From the NCBI RefSeq assembly GCF_019063845.1, contig NZ_CP077683.1:1116001-1180000 (forward strand): DNA of 64,000 nt, given 5' to 3'. Shown in pieces: positions 8,947 to 17,016 of this stretch. How positions within the stretch are numbered: position 1 is the first letter of the stretch; the number at the start of each line of letters is the position of its first letter. The translations under genes and the position numbers were made by a program. Source of the DNA: Geomonas subterranea (lineage in GTDB: Bacteria; Desulfobacterota; Desulfuromonadia; Geobacterales; Geobacteraceae). Below the pieces are notes generated by a model that saw only the letters and a program-made list of their open reading frames with translations, had not been told where the DNA came from and searched no databases.

Positions 8947-10149
8947 ATGACCGCTGCAAAGATAATCGTTAACGAGATCAAGGGCTACCACCGCTTCGTT
9001 AAGTTCCTGATCGTCCTGGTGGCTCTGGGCGCACTCGCCTCCCTGGCCCGTTTCGTGTTCGGTCTGGGCGTCACCACAAACCTGAACGACACCTTCCCTT
9101 GGGGGCTCTGGATCTCCTTCGACGTCGTCACCGCCGTACCTCTGGCGGCTGGTGCCTTCACCCTCGGGGCCATCGTGCACTGCTTCCACATCAAGAAGCT
9201 CGAGCCGCTGGTGCGCCCGGCCATCGTGACCGGCTTCCTCGGCTACTCCCTGGTCTGCGTCGGCCTCCTGCTCGACCTCGGCCAGCCGCAGCGCTGCTGG
9301 CACACCATGGTGTACTGGAACCCGCACTCCCCGATGTTCGAGGTTTCCATGTGCATCGCCGCCTACACCACGGTGCTCTTCCTCGAGTTCCTGTCGCCGG
9401 TGTGCGAGAAGTTCGGTTACCACGTGCCGCTGCGCCTTCTGCGCACCATCGAGATGCCGCTGGTGGTCGCGGCGGCCTCCATCTCGACCCTGCACCAGTC
9501 GTCGCTCGGCACCTTCTTCCTGATCGCGGTCGACAAGCTGCACAGCCTCTGGTACAACCCGCTGCTGCCGCTTCTGTTCTGGCTCTCCGCTATGTGCGCC
9601 GGCATCTCCATCATCATCGTGGAGGCCACCATGAGCCACAAGTACATGGGGCAGCCGGACGAGAGCGAACTGCTCGAGACCCTGGCCAAGATCCTTCCCT
9701 GGGTCATCACGGTGTACCTGACCGTGAAGGTGTTCTCCCTGGTGGCACTCACCCAGGGGCCGCTCTTCAACCGTCCCGGCCTGCTGGTGCTCTTCGTCGT
9801 CGAAGTCGCGGTAGGTGTCCTGCTGCCGCTGGTCATGCTCATGAACGGCAACGTGCGTGAGAACAACCGTCTGCGCGCCACCGCCGCCTGGCTGGTGATC
9901 GCAGGCGTCATCCTGAACCGCTTCAACGTCTCCATGTTCGGCATGGAGGCTCCGGGAACCTTCTACTACCCCTCCTTCCTGGAGTCCGTGGTAACCATCG
10001 GCATCATCGCGGCGCACATCCTGTTCTTCGTGCTGATCGCGAAGTACTTCCCGATCTTCGAGCACCATCCCGAGACCGTCGACTACTCGATCCCGGACCA
10101 CTTCCGCAAAACCGAGAAAGGCCATGCTCACGGTGCGGCCAAGGCGTAG
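8947..10149 (+). CDS. NrfD/HybB-type quinone-reactive membrane subunit of formate dehydrogenase
   Basis: A 400-residue polytopic membrane protein with about nine or ten hydrophobic helices. It belongs to the NrfD/PsrC/HybB family, which exchanges electrons with the quinone pool without haem. Recognisable segments are NDTFPWGLWISFDVVTAV and a helix-rich C-terminus ending in a His-rich tail. It fills the place normally held by the di-haem cytochrome b subunit FdnI. The ATG follows the previous stop after one base, with GGAGGAGAG ahead of it. The role as third subunit is inferred from operon position and is strong. Confidence 0.9.
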   Translation: MTAAKIIVNEIKGYHRFVKFLIVLVALGALASLARFVFGLGVTTNLNDTFPWGLWISFDVVTAVPLAAGAFTLGAIVHCFHIKKLEPLVRPAIVTGFLGYSLVCVGLLLDLGQPQRCWHTMVYWNPHSPMFEVSMCIAAYTTVLFLEFLSPVCEKFGYHVPLRLLRTIEMPLVVAAASISTLHQSSLGTFFLIAVDKLHSLWYNPLLPLLFWLSAMCAGISIIIVEATMSHKYMGQPDESELLETLAKILPWVITVYLTVKVFSLVALTQGPLFNRPGLLVLFVVEVAVGVLLPLVMLMNGNVRENNRLRATAAWLVIAGVILNRFNVSMFGMEAPGTFYYPSFLESVVTIGIIAAHILFFVLIAKYFPIFEHHPETVDYSIPDHFRKTEKGHAHGAAKA

Positions 10150-10219
10150 TGGAAGTTGCAGCAACCGTTTGAATCTTACGCAGTAACAGCTTAGAAGTAC
10201 GAGGAAACCCTCCCGTAGT

Positions 10220-10248
10220 CCCCTCTCCCGCACACGGCGGGGGAGGGG
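10220..10248. repeat. Intergenic CCCTCTCCC-type palindrome, copy 1
   Basis: CCCCTCTCCCGC pairs imperfectly with GCGGGGGAGGGG around a five-base loop. It lies between the NrfD-type gene and fdhD-mobA and resembles elements at 12692, 42007, 42119 and 54654. It might also act as an attenuating hairpin inside the operon. Confidence 0.6.
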
Positions 10249-10302
10249 CAGGGCGGGGGACGGCAACAGCTTTGAGCCAGATCAGATTCAAGGAGTCCGC
10301 AG

Positions 10303-11703
10303 GTGGCAACTATTTACAGTTTCAAGAAGGGCGTCATGGAGCAGGTGGAAGGCGGGGTGGTGAACGAGTATCCCCTGCAGCTGGTGGTGAACGGGCGCGA
10401 GATGGCGACCCTGATCGCTTCCCCCCACGACCTCCGTTTCCTGGTTGCCGGTTTCCTGCGCCTGCAGGGCTTCGTCACCAAAGTCGAAGACTTCCTTGCG
10501 CTGGCCATCTGCCAGGACTTCGGCGCCGCGAGCGTCACCATCCGCGGCGAACTCCCCGAGCGCCTGAAGCCGGTGCTCACCTCCGGCTGCGGCACCGGGA
10601 TCAGCTTCAATATGCCGGAACCGGTCCAGAAGTGCGGTCCCTCCCGGGTGCACGCGCCCGAGACCATCTTCGCCCTGATGAACCAGCTGGCGCAGAAGTG
10701 CGAAGGGTACCAAAACCACGGCGGGATGCACTCCGCGGGGGTCGGGAGCGACACGCTGCTCCTGCATGCCGAGGACATCGGCCGCCACAATACCATTGAC
10801 AGAATCGCCGGCGAGGCGCTCCTGAAGGGGATCTCGCTGGCTGGAACCATACTGGTCACCTCGGGGCGCGTCTCCACCGAACTGGTCGCCAAGGCGTCGC
10901 TTCTGGGGATCGACCTGATCGCCTCGCGTACCTCGCCCACCGACATGGCGGTGAAGATGGCCGAGGAGGCCGGCATCACCCTGGTGGGGTACGTGCGGGC
11001 CGACAGCTTCAAGGTCTACACCCATCCCGAGGCCATCATCACCTCCGGTCCGGAGAAGATCGCCGGCGTCACCGGCGTGATCCTGGCCGGCGGCGCATCC
11101 AGCCGCATGGGGAGCAACAAGGCGCTCCTGCCGCACAAGGGGGGGCGCTTCATCGAGAGCATCTACCGGGAACTCTCGGAGATCTTCCCGGAAGTGATCC
11201 TGGTGACCAACGCCCCGGAACAGTACCAGTTCCTGCCCTGCCGCAAGGTGGCCGACCTCTACCCGGGCATGGGCGCGCTGGCAGGAATCCACGCCGGGCT
11301 CGCCCAGGCCAGCACCCCGAGCGTCTTCACCGTCGCCTGCGACATGCCGCATCTCGATCCGGCCCTGATCAGGCACATCGCCGGGCGCCGCGGCGGCTGC
11401 GACCTGGTGCTCCCCAGGAGCGAACACGGCTACGAGCCACTGCACGCCGTGTACAACAAGAGTGCCCTGGCCGCCATGGAACAGTGCCTGGAGCAGGGGA
11501 AGCGGCGCATCGTCTCCATCCTGCCCAGCCTGAAGGTGAACGAGATACCCGCCGGCGAGGTGGCGGGCTTCGATCCCGACTTCGACTCCTTCAGTAACAT
11601 CAACACCCCGCAGGAATACTACGAATTGAGAAACGGCGACAAGGCGAGGCCGGGCATCGAGAACCTCCCTGCCGCAGAGGAAGCACACCAAGCGCAGGCC
11701 TAG
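10303..11703 (+). CDS. fdhD-mobA: FdhD-MobA fusion: formate dehydrogenase sulfur carrier plus molybdenum cofactor guanylyltransferase
   Basis: A 466-residue two-domain protein starting at GTG with AAGGAG seven bases upstream. Residues 1-250 are FdhD, which transfers sulfur from a desulfurase to the Mo-bisMGD cofactor so that formate dehydrogenase is active. The family's cysteine loop is TSGCGTG, with a single Cys96 where Escherichia coli has CxxC. Residues about 257-450 are MobA, which attaches GMP to molybdopterin: LAGGASSRMGSNKALL (nucleotide loop), PGMGALAGIHAGL and CDMPHLDP. The fusion joins two consecutive cofactor-maturation steps. It follows the formate dehydrogenase genes on the same strand and precedes tatA. 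Confidence 0.95.
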   Translation: MATIYSFKKGVMEQVEGGVVNEYPLQLVVNGREMATLIASPHDLRFLVAGFLRLQGFVTKVEDFLALAICQDFGAASVTIRGELPERLKPVLTSGCGTGISFNMPEPVQKCGPSRVHAPETIFALMNQLAQKCEGYQNHGGMHSAGVGSDTLLLHAEDIGRHNTIDRIAGEALLKGISLAGTILVTSGRVSTELVAKASLLGIDLIASRTSPTDMAVKMAEEAGITLVGYVRADSFKVYTHPEAIITSGPEKIAGVTGVILAGGASSRMGSNKALLPHKGGRFIESIYRELSEIFPEVILVTNAPEQYQFLPCRKVADLYPGMGALAGIHAGLAQASTPSVFTVACDMPHLDPALIRHIAGRRGGCDLVLPRSEHGYEPLHAVYNKSALAAMEQCLEQGKRRIVSILPSLKVNEIPAGEVAGFDPDFDSFSNINTPQEYYELRNGDKARPGIENLPAAEEAHQAQA

Positions 11704-11741
11704 CCCAGGGGGCGGCCTGAACCAAGAGGCGTCAACGCAAC

Positions 11742-11761
11742 AACTCCCCGGCGCGGGAGTT
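11742..11761 (+). promoter_or_regulatory. Hairpin just upstream of the tatA ribosome-binding site
   Basis: AACTCCC-N6-GGGAGTT forms a seven-pair stem ending two bases before AAAGGAG of tatA. It could modulate processing or translation of the downstream gene; a T-run is absent, so it is not a classical terminator. Confidence 0.4.
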
Positions 11762-11776
11762 CAAAGGAGAAGGTAA

Positions 11777-11950
11777 ATGTTTGGATTCGGTATGCCGGAA
11801 ATGATCATCGTGCTCGTGATAGCCCTCGTGGTTGTCGGCCCGGCCAAGTTGCCCCAGCTCGGGCAGGCATTGGGGAGCAGCATCAAGAACTTCAAGAAGG
11901 CTTCCGCCGGCGAGGACGTGGTCCAGCTGAACGAGGAGAAAAAGGCCTAG
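11777..11950 (+). CDS. tatA: Sec-independent protein translocase TatA/TatE
   Basis: A 57-residue TatA-type pore component of the twin-arginine pathway. The protein opens MFGFGMPEMIIVLVIALVVV (one membrane helix), followed by the family hinge GPAKLPQLGQALG, an amphipathic helix (SIKNFKKAS) and an acidic/basic tail. AAAGGAGAAGGTAA precedes the ATG. It closes the formate dehydrogenase cluster, whose catalytic subunit carries a Tat signal, so it probably serves export of that enzyme. No tatB or tatC is nearby. Confidence 0.93.
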   Translation: MFGFGMPEMIIVLVIALVVVGPAKLPQLGQALGSSIKNFKKASAGEDVVQLNEEKKA

Positions 11951-11977
11951 CTTCGGCAGGGCCCGTCAATACTTTCA

Positions 11978-12009
11978 AAGCCCTGGGCGATCCCGGGGCT
12001 TTTTTTTTA
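11978..12009 (+). terminator. Terminator of the formate dehydrogenase-tatA cluster
   Basis: AGCCC-T-GGG pairs with CCC-G-GGGCT around a CGAT loop, followed by nine T residues. Confidence 0.9.
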
Positions 12010-12126
12010 ACGAAAGTTCTCAAGGAAGTGGGACTTGCTGCCGATGTAAGCGACAGCCGGTTGAAAAAACCGGTTCTGCGGTTTCGGCGGCACTTGCAGC
12101 TGCCGTGGGGTACAAGGAGACGGGAA

Positions 12127-12588
12127 ATGTTGACGCAGTGGCACGAGGACATGGCGACGGGGAGCGAGGCGGTGGACAAGCAGCACAGGGAGCTGCTGCG
12201 CCGCGTCGACGACCTGCTCAAGGGGGCCAAGAGCAGGAAGGGCGCCGAAGAGATCGGCAGGTTGATGTGGTTTCTCAAGAAGTACGTGCGGTGGCACTTT
12301 CGTGACGAGGAGAAGCTGATGCTGGAGGCTGGGTACCCCGGCTACCAGTCCCACAAGGTGCAGCACGAGATCTTTTTCAGGGAGGTGCTCCGCCTGGAGT
12401 CGCTGCACGCCGAGCAGGGGGACAACACCCTGATGATCGTGGCGGTCATCACCGCCATGTGCGAGTGGCTCCGCTCCCACTTCAACAAGCTGGACAAGGA
12501 GTTCATCGACTTCTTGAAGGACACCGGCCAGAACGGCAACGGAAATGGCGGTAATGGCGAGAGTCCCGGGGAGAACGGGGAGCAGTAG
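12127..12588 (+). CDS. Bacteriohemerythrin
   Basis: A 153-residue single-domain hemerythrin that binds O2 (or NO) at a non-haem di-iron site. Ligand motifs are visible in order: W-H-E-D then DKQHREL, HFRDEEKLM, HKVQHEIFF and HFNKLDKEF. The ATG at 12127 follows AAGGAGACGGGAA; an in-frame upstream extension lacks family similarity. The last 20 residues are a Gly/Asn-rich tail outside the domain. It sits between two terminators and appears monocistronic. A role in oxygen handling or sensing is the usual proposal for such genes in anaerobes. Confidence 0.93.
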   Translation: MLTQWHEDMATGSEAVDKQHRELLRRVDDLLKGAKSRKGAEEIGRLMWFLKKYVRWHFRDEEKLMLEAGYPGYQSHKVQHEIFFREVLRLESLHAEQGDNTLMIVAVITAMCEWLRSHFNKLDKEFIDFLKDTGQNGNGNGGNGESPGENGEQ

Positions 12589-12623
12589 CCGTCGGTTGGC
12601 GGCGTGAGAGGCTCGTAGCAAGA

Positions 12624-12657
12624 AAGGGGGGCGCCGGTCTATGGCGCTCCCCTTTTT
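12624..12657 (+). terminator. Terminator of the bacteriohemerythrin gene
   Basis: AGGGGGGCGCC pairs with GGCGCTCCCCT around a seven-base loop, followed by TTTTT. Confidence 0.85.
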
Positions 12658-12691
12658 CGTGTCCAGGACGGGAATTCCATGAGGGGCCTGG

Positions 12692-12720
12692 TTCCCCTCC
12701 CGTCAAGGGAGGGGGAGGGG
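12692..12720. repeat. Intergenic CCCTCCC-type palindrome, copy 2
   Basis: TTCCCCTCCC, a GTCAA loop and GGGAGGGGGAGGGG form an imperfect inverted repeat between convergent genes, similar to the elements at 10220, 42007, 42119 and 54654. Confidence 0.5.
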
Positions 12721-12761
12721 ACCCCGAATGCCTGCAGCCTTTGATGTCAGGGGGCGCGTCG

Positions 12762-13517
12762 TCACGAGCGATGCACCGCCAGGGGTCCCCAGGCCTGGTG
12801 CACCGACATCACCTCGACGCTATTTATATTCACTCGCGCCGGAACCGAAGCGACCCATAGCACGATGTCGGCGATGTCCTCCGGCCGCAGCGGCTCGCTA
12901 CCGGTGTACACCCGCTGAGCCTTGTCGTCGTCCCCCTTGAAGCGGACCTGGGAGAATTCGGTTTCCGCCATGCCCGGCTCGATGTTGGTGACCCGGACGG
13001 CGGTCCCCAACAGGTCGGCGCGCAGGTTCCTGGAAAACTGCTGCACGAAGGCCTTGGTGGCGCCGTAGACGTTGCCGCCGGGGTAGGGCCAGCTTCCGGC
13101 CACGGAGCCGATATTCACGATGTGGCCGCGGTTGCGGGCCACCATGCCGGGAAGGATGGCACGGGTGCAGTACATCACCCCTTTGACGTTGGTATCCACC
13201 ATGGTTTCCCAATCCTGAAGCACCGCCTGGTGCGCGGGCTCCAGCCCCAGGGCGAGTCCCGCGTTGTTGACCAGCAGGTCCACTTCAGCGTACTCCTGCG
13301 GCAGGCCGGCGCAGGCGGCGGCCACGGCGTCTCCGTCGCGCACGTCCAGCGCCAGCGTGTGAACCCTGGTCTTCCCGGCCAGTTCCCGCCCCAGTGCCTG
13401 CAGCTTCTCTTCGCGCCGGGCGGTGAGTACCAGCTTCCAGCCATGTTCTGCCAGCGCCCGCGCGCAAGCGGCGCCAAATCCCGACGATGCTCCAGTTATC
13501 AGGGCACACTTTCCCAT
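12762..13517 (-). CDS. Short-chain dehydrogenase/reductase (YdfG-like)
   Basis: A 251-residue classical SDR with NAD(P)-binding GASSGFGAACA, NNAG, active-site Ser in NIGSVAGS and YGATK (Tyr-x-x-x-Lys). The overall sequence, including LRPEDIADIVLWVAS and the C-terminal NINSVEVM, resembles YdfG-type NADP-dependent 3-hydroxy acid/serine dehydrogenases. The Arg in TARREEK suggests NADP preference. The ATG at 13517 is placed eight bases after AGGAGG; a TTG two codons earlier is too close to it. The substrate is unproven. Confidence 0.9.
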   Translation of the reverse strand: MGKCALITGASSGFGAACARALAEHGWKLVLTARREEKLQALGRELAGKTRVHTLALDVRDGDAVAAACAGLPQEYAEVDLLVNNAGLALGLEPAHQAVLQDWETMVDTNVKGVMYCTRAILPGMVARNRGHIVNIGSVAGSWPYPGGNVYGATKAFVQQFSRNLRADLLGTAVRVTNIEPGMAETEFSQVRFKGDDDKAQRVYTGSEPLRPEDIADIVLWVASVPARVNINSVEVMSVHQAWGPLAVHRS

Positions 13518-13558
13518 CCTCAAATCCTCCTGGCGTCTATTGGGCTTTTCCCGGCGCT

Positions 13559-13587
13559 ATCTTAGATGAGATCGGCGCGCAAGACAA
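13559..13587 (-). promoter_or_regulatory. Sigma-70 type promoter of the SDR gene
   Basis: On the minus strand TTGTCT-N17-TAAGAT lies about 40 bases upstream of the dehydrogenase ATG. The spacing is ideal and each hexamer has one or two mismatches. Confidence 0.5.
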
Positions 13588-13795
13588 GCCACGGCTTGCC
13601 CACCTCGTGCGGCGGCGCCTTTCCCTCCGCCGCAAGCACCGTGGCGGGTACTGACCGTCGATAGATTCCCATGAAAAAACCGCAGCTTTTCGTTGCTGCC
13701 CCTGAACAATCGGGTAAAGTATTCAAGTTGTTTCGCAGGAGGGATACAATATCTAATGAACCCTTCGGGGACAGAGCGAGCGGGAGGTGCACGCC

Positions 13796-14653
13796 ATGCG
13801 CAAAATCTCTCATAGCTGCGAAGTACATGCCGCACTCGACACCGTATGGAATCTTCTCATTGAAAAGATGGAACAGCCGCATTCGTACCTGCCCGGGGTG
13901 ACGCAGTCGCGTACCCTGCAGCACTACGGCAACGGTCTGCTGCGAGAAATAAGGGGGGAGGGGCTCCTGATCACGGAGAAGGTGGTGCTCGACAAGGTGC
14001 ACGGGGAGGTGCGCTACTTCCTCATGGAACATCCGCTGTTCACCGGCCGCGTCGTGAACAGGGTGGTGCCGTCCTCCGTGCAAAACCCGGTGGCCCCGCA
14101 AGTGTTGACCATAGAGGTCGAGTGGGTACCCAAGGATGATCAGGCCGAGCGCATGATTCGCAGCGATCTCCCTGAACAGATTCAAAGAGAGGTGATGAGC
14201 TTGAAAGAAAAAGCAGAAGCCCTTGAAGCGCAGGAGGCGAAGCCCCTGACCACTCCCTATGCCTTTGGTATAACCATGGCGCTCCCCTTTGCCGACGCCC
14301 TCCCCAGGGTGCACCAGGAACTGCAGAAGGAGGGGTTTGGTGTCCTGTTCGAGATCGACGTGAAGCACAAGTTCAAGGAAAAGCTCGATAAAGAGTTCCG
14401 CAACTACCACATCCTCGGGGCCTGCAACCCCGGGTTGGCCTACCAGGCCTTCGGTGTCGAGATAAACATAGGGACGCTGCTCCCCTGCAACGTCGCGGTC
14501 TACTCCGCGAGCGAGTCCCGCACCGTGGTGATGGTGATGGATCCGGTTGCCGGGCTGTCACTGGTAGGAAACAGCCAGCTGAACGAGCTTTCCATCACGG
14601 TGAAGCAGAGCCTGCAGCGGGTCATGGCGGGACTGCACCCGTTCACGGCCTGA
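13796..14653 (+). CDS. SRPBCC (AtaL/DUF1857-like) plus DUF302 fusion protein
   Basis: A 285-residue protein of unknown function. Residues 1-145 look like an SRPBCC/START-type helix-grip domain (KISHSCEVHAALDTVWNLL, then alternating strands such as GEVRYFLMEHPLFTGRVVN). After a Glu/Lys/Ala-rich linker, residues about 158-285 match DUF302 (TMALPFADALPRVHQELQKE, FGVLFEIDVKHKFKEKL, NYHILGACNPGLAYQAF, TLLPCNVAVY). The ATG at 13796 has GGGAGG eight bases upstream. The next gene starts five bases after its stop. The domain pairing suggests binding of a small hydrophobic ligand, but this is inference. Confidence 0.82.
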   Translation: MRKISHSCEVHAALDTVWNLLIEKMEQPHSYLPGVTQSRTLQHYGNGLLREIRGEGLLITEKVVLDKVHGEVRYFLMEHPLFTGRVVNRVVPSSVQNPVAPQVLTIEVEWVPKDDQAERMIRSDLPEQIQREVMSLKEKAEALEAQEAKPLTTPYAFGITMALPFADALPRVHQELQKEGFGVLFEIDVKHKFKEKLDKEFRNYHILGACNPGLAYQAFGVEINIGTLLPCNVAVYSASESRTVVMVMDPVAGLSLVGNSQLNELSITVKQSLQRVMAGLHPFTA

Positions 14654-14657
14654 AGCC

Positions 14658-15011
14658 ATGATCCGCCTGAAGAGGATATACGAGGATCCGGCAGCGCAGG
14701 ACGGGGTGCGCGTGCTGGTGGACCGGCTCTGGCCCCGGGGGATTTCCAAGGACAAGGCGCAGCTGGACCGCTGGGAGAAGGAACTTGCCCCCTCCGATGA
14801 ACTGCGGCGTTGGTTTGGGCACGATCCGGAAAAATGGATCGGGTTCCGGGAGCGCTATCGCAAGGAACTGGAGGGACAGGGGGCGCTCCTAGCAGAGCTT
14901 GCGGAGCTTTCAGCACGCGGCACGCTGACCCTTCTTTATGCGGCAAAGGACGAAGAACATAACAACGCGGTCGTACTGAAGGAACTGATGGAGGACTCCA
15001 GCATCGGCTGA
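14658..15011 (+). CDS. DUF488 family protein
   Basis: A 117-residue protein of the DUF488/YeaO-like family, recognised by RVLVDRLWPRGISKDKAQ, the WxKELAPSDELRRWFGHDP segment and LLYAAKDEEHNNAVVL. Biochemical function is not established. It starts five bases after the SRPBCC-DUF302 gene, so the two are probably co-transcribed. Confidence 0.88.
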   Translation: MIRLKRIYEDPAAQDGVRVLVDRLWPRGISKDKAQLDRWEKELAPSDELRRWFGHDPEKWIGFRERYRKELEGQGALLAELAELSARGTLTLLYAAKDEEHNNAVVLKELMEDSSIG

Positions 15012-15078
15012 TCAGGGGGGCAGGCACCTGCGGAGCCAGTCCCCTGCCGCGGCAAGCCCGCGGTTTTAGGAGGCTAGG

Positions 15079-17016
15079 ATGGGAGACAATCTGGCTAGAA
15101 AGATATTGAAGGAGCACCTGGTGGAAGGGGAATTGGTGCCGGGGAGCGAGATAGCGATCCGGATCGACCAGACCCTCTTGCAGGACGCGACCGGCACCAT
15201 GGCCATGCTCGAGTTCATGGCGACCGGTCTCCCCCGGGTCAAGGTCGGGCTGGCGGCGCAGTACGTCGACCACAACCTTTTGCAGACCGACAACAAGAAC
15301 GCCGACGACCACGCATTCCTCGCCAGCGCTGCGCAGAAGTTCGGGGTAAATCTCTCAAAGCCGGGTAACGGCGTCTCGCACCAGGTGCACCTGGAGCGTT
15401 TCGGCGTCCCCGGCACCACGCTCCTTGGCGCCGACTCGCACACTCCGACGGCGGCGGGGATGGGGCAGCTCGCTATCGGGGCCGGCGGGCTGGACGTCGC
15501 GCTCGCCATGGCGGGGTATCCCTTTCACCTCACCTGCCCGAAGATCTGGGGTGTGAAGCTCACCGGGCGGCTGCAGCCCTGGGTCTCGGGGAAGGACGTG
15601 ATCCTGGAGATGCTCAGGCGCCACACGGTGAAGGGTGGGGTGGGAAAGATAATTGAATATTACGGGCCGGGTGTCGCCACCCTTTCGGCAACCGACCGCG
15701 CCACCATCGGCAACATGGGTGCGGAGCTTGGGGCGACCAGCACGGTCTTTCCCAGTGACGAGAACACCCGCGCCTTCCTGGAAGCGCAGGGGCGCGGCGG
15801 GGTCTGGCGCGAACTGTCGGCCGACCCGGACGCCGGCTATGACGAGTACGACGAGATCGACCTGTCCCAGGTGGTGCCGCTGATCGCCTGCCCCTCCTCG
15901 CCGGACAACGTGGTGCCGGTCTCCGAGATCGAGGGGCTCAAGGTGGACCAGGTCATCGTCGGGAGCTCGGTGAACTCCTCGTTCCGCGACCTGATGACCG
16001 TATGCCGCATCCTCGAGGGGCGCCGCATCGCCCCGGGGCTCGCCTTCCACATCAACCCCGGCAGTCGCCAGGTGCTCGAAAACGTGGTGGCACGCGGCGG
16101 ATTCATGATGCTGCTCCTGGCCGGCGGGCAGGTGCACCAGCCCGGGTGCCTCGGCTGCATCGGCATGGGGCAGGCCCCCGGCACCAACCAGGTCTCCCTG
16201 CGCACCTTCCCGCGCAACTTCCCGGGACGAAGCGGCACCAAGGAGGACCGGGTCTACCTCTGCTCGCCGGAGACCGCTGCAGCGGCCGGCGTGTTCGGCG
16301 TGGTGACCGATCCGCGCAAACTCTCGGAGCTGCTCCCGTGGCCCGACGTGAAGAACCCGGACCGCTATCTGGTGGACGACTCCGGCATCCAGGCGGCGCC
16401 TGACGACGGCGCTTCGGTCGAGATCGTGACCGGCCCGAACATCGTCCCTTTCCCGGAGTTCCCGGCGCTTCCGGACCGGCTCGACGTGGAGGTCATCATC
16501 AAGGTGGGAGACAACATCTCCACCGACACCATCATGCCGGCGGGGAACAAGGTGCTCCCGTTCCGCAGCAACATCCCGGCGATCAGCAAGTTCGTTTTCG
16601 AGCAGGCGGATCCGGAGTTCGCGGCGCGGGCGGCGGAAAAGGGGGACGGCGCCGTGGTGGGGGGCGAAAACTACGGCCAGGGCTCATCGCGTGAGCACGC
16701 CGCCCTCGCGCCACGCTTCCTGGGCATCAGGGTGAAGATCGCCAAGAGCTTCGCCAGGATCCACCGCTCAAACCTCATCAACTTCGGTATCGTGCCGTTG
16801 GTGTTCAAGGACCCGGCCGACTACGACCGCATCAAGCAGGGGGATCGCATCAGCATCCCGCGGTTGCGCGAACTTGTCAGCAGCGGCGCCACCGAGATCC
16901 CTATTGATGTTGGCGGCACCGGGATGACGACTCTCTTGCACGCCTCTGAACGCGAGCGCCGTGAGCTCGTTGCCGGCGGGCTGCTCAATTCTGTGAAGGA
17001 GGAGAATCATGGCTGA
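15079..17016 (+). CDS. Aconitate hydratase, short single-chain (Aquifex) type
   Basis: A 645-residue aconitase-superfamily enzyme, shorter than AcnA (about 890) or AcnB (about 860), arranged like a LeuC-LeuD fusion. Cluster and substrate motifs are GADSHTPTAAGMGQLAIGAG, VGSSVNSSFRDL, and HQPGCLGCIGMGQAPG with two Cys ligands. The C-terminal swivel domain has NISTDTIMPAG, GGENYGQGSSREHAAL and FARIHRSNLINFGI. It is expected to isomerise citrate and isocitrate in the TCA cycle, but activity on related hydroxy-acids cannot be excluded. Its end overlaps the pdhA start by eight bases. Confidence 0.9.
   Translation: MGDNLARKILKEHLVEGELVPGSEIAIRIDQTLLQDATGTMAMLEFMATGLPRVKVGLAAQYVDHNLLQTDNKNADDHAFLASAAQKFGVNLSKPGNGVSHQVHLERFGVPGTTLLGADSHTPTAAGMGQLAIGAGGLDVALAMAGYPFHLTCPKIWGVKLTGRLQPWVSGKDVILEMLRRHTVKGGVGKIIEYYGPGVATLSATDRATIGNMGAELGATSTVFPSDENTRAFLEAQGRGGVWRELSADPDAGYDEYDEIDLSQVVPLIACPSSPDNVVPVSEIEGLKVDQVIVGSSVNSSFRDLMTVCRILEGRRIAPGLAFHINPGSRQVLENVVARGGFMMLLLAGGQVHQPGCLGCIGMGQAPGTNQVSLRTFPRNFPGRSGTKEDRVYLCSPETAAAAGVFGVVTDPRKLSELLPWPDVKNPDRYLVDDSGIQAAPDDGASVEIVTGPNIVPFPEFPALPDRLDVEVIIKVGDNISTDTIMPAGNKVLPFRSNIPAISKFVFEQADPEFAARAAEKGDGAVVGGENYGQGSSREHAALAPRFLGIRVKIAKSFARIHRSNLINFGIVPLVFKDPADYDRIKQGDRISIPRLRELVSSGATEIPIDVGGTGMTTLLHASERERRELVAGGLLNSVKEENHG

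Noticed and set aside
7984-10266. 760-residue open frame on the minus strand across the formate dehydrogenase genes
   Set aside because: It is the antisense shadow of GC-rich coding genes; its translation is a His/Gly/Gln/Glu-rich composition with no family features, and the plus-strand genes are certain.
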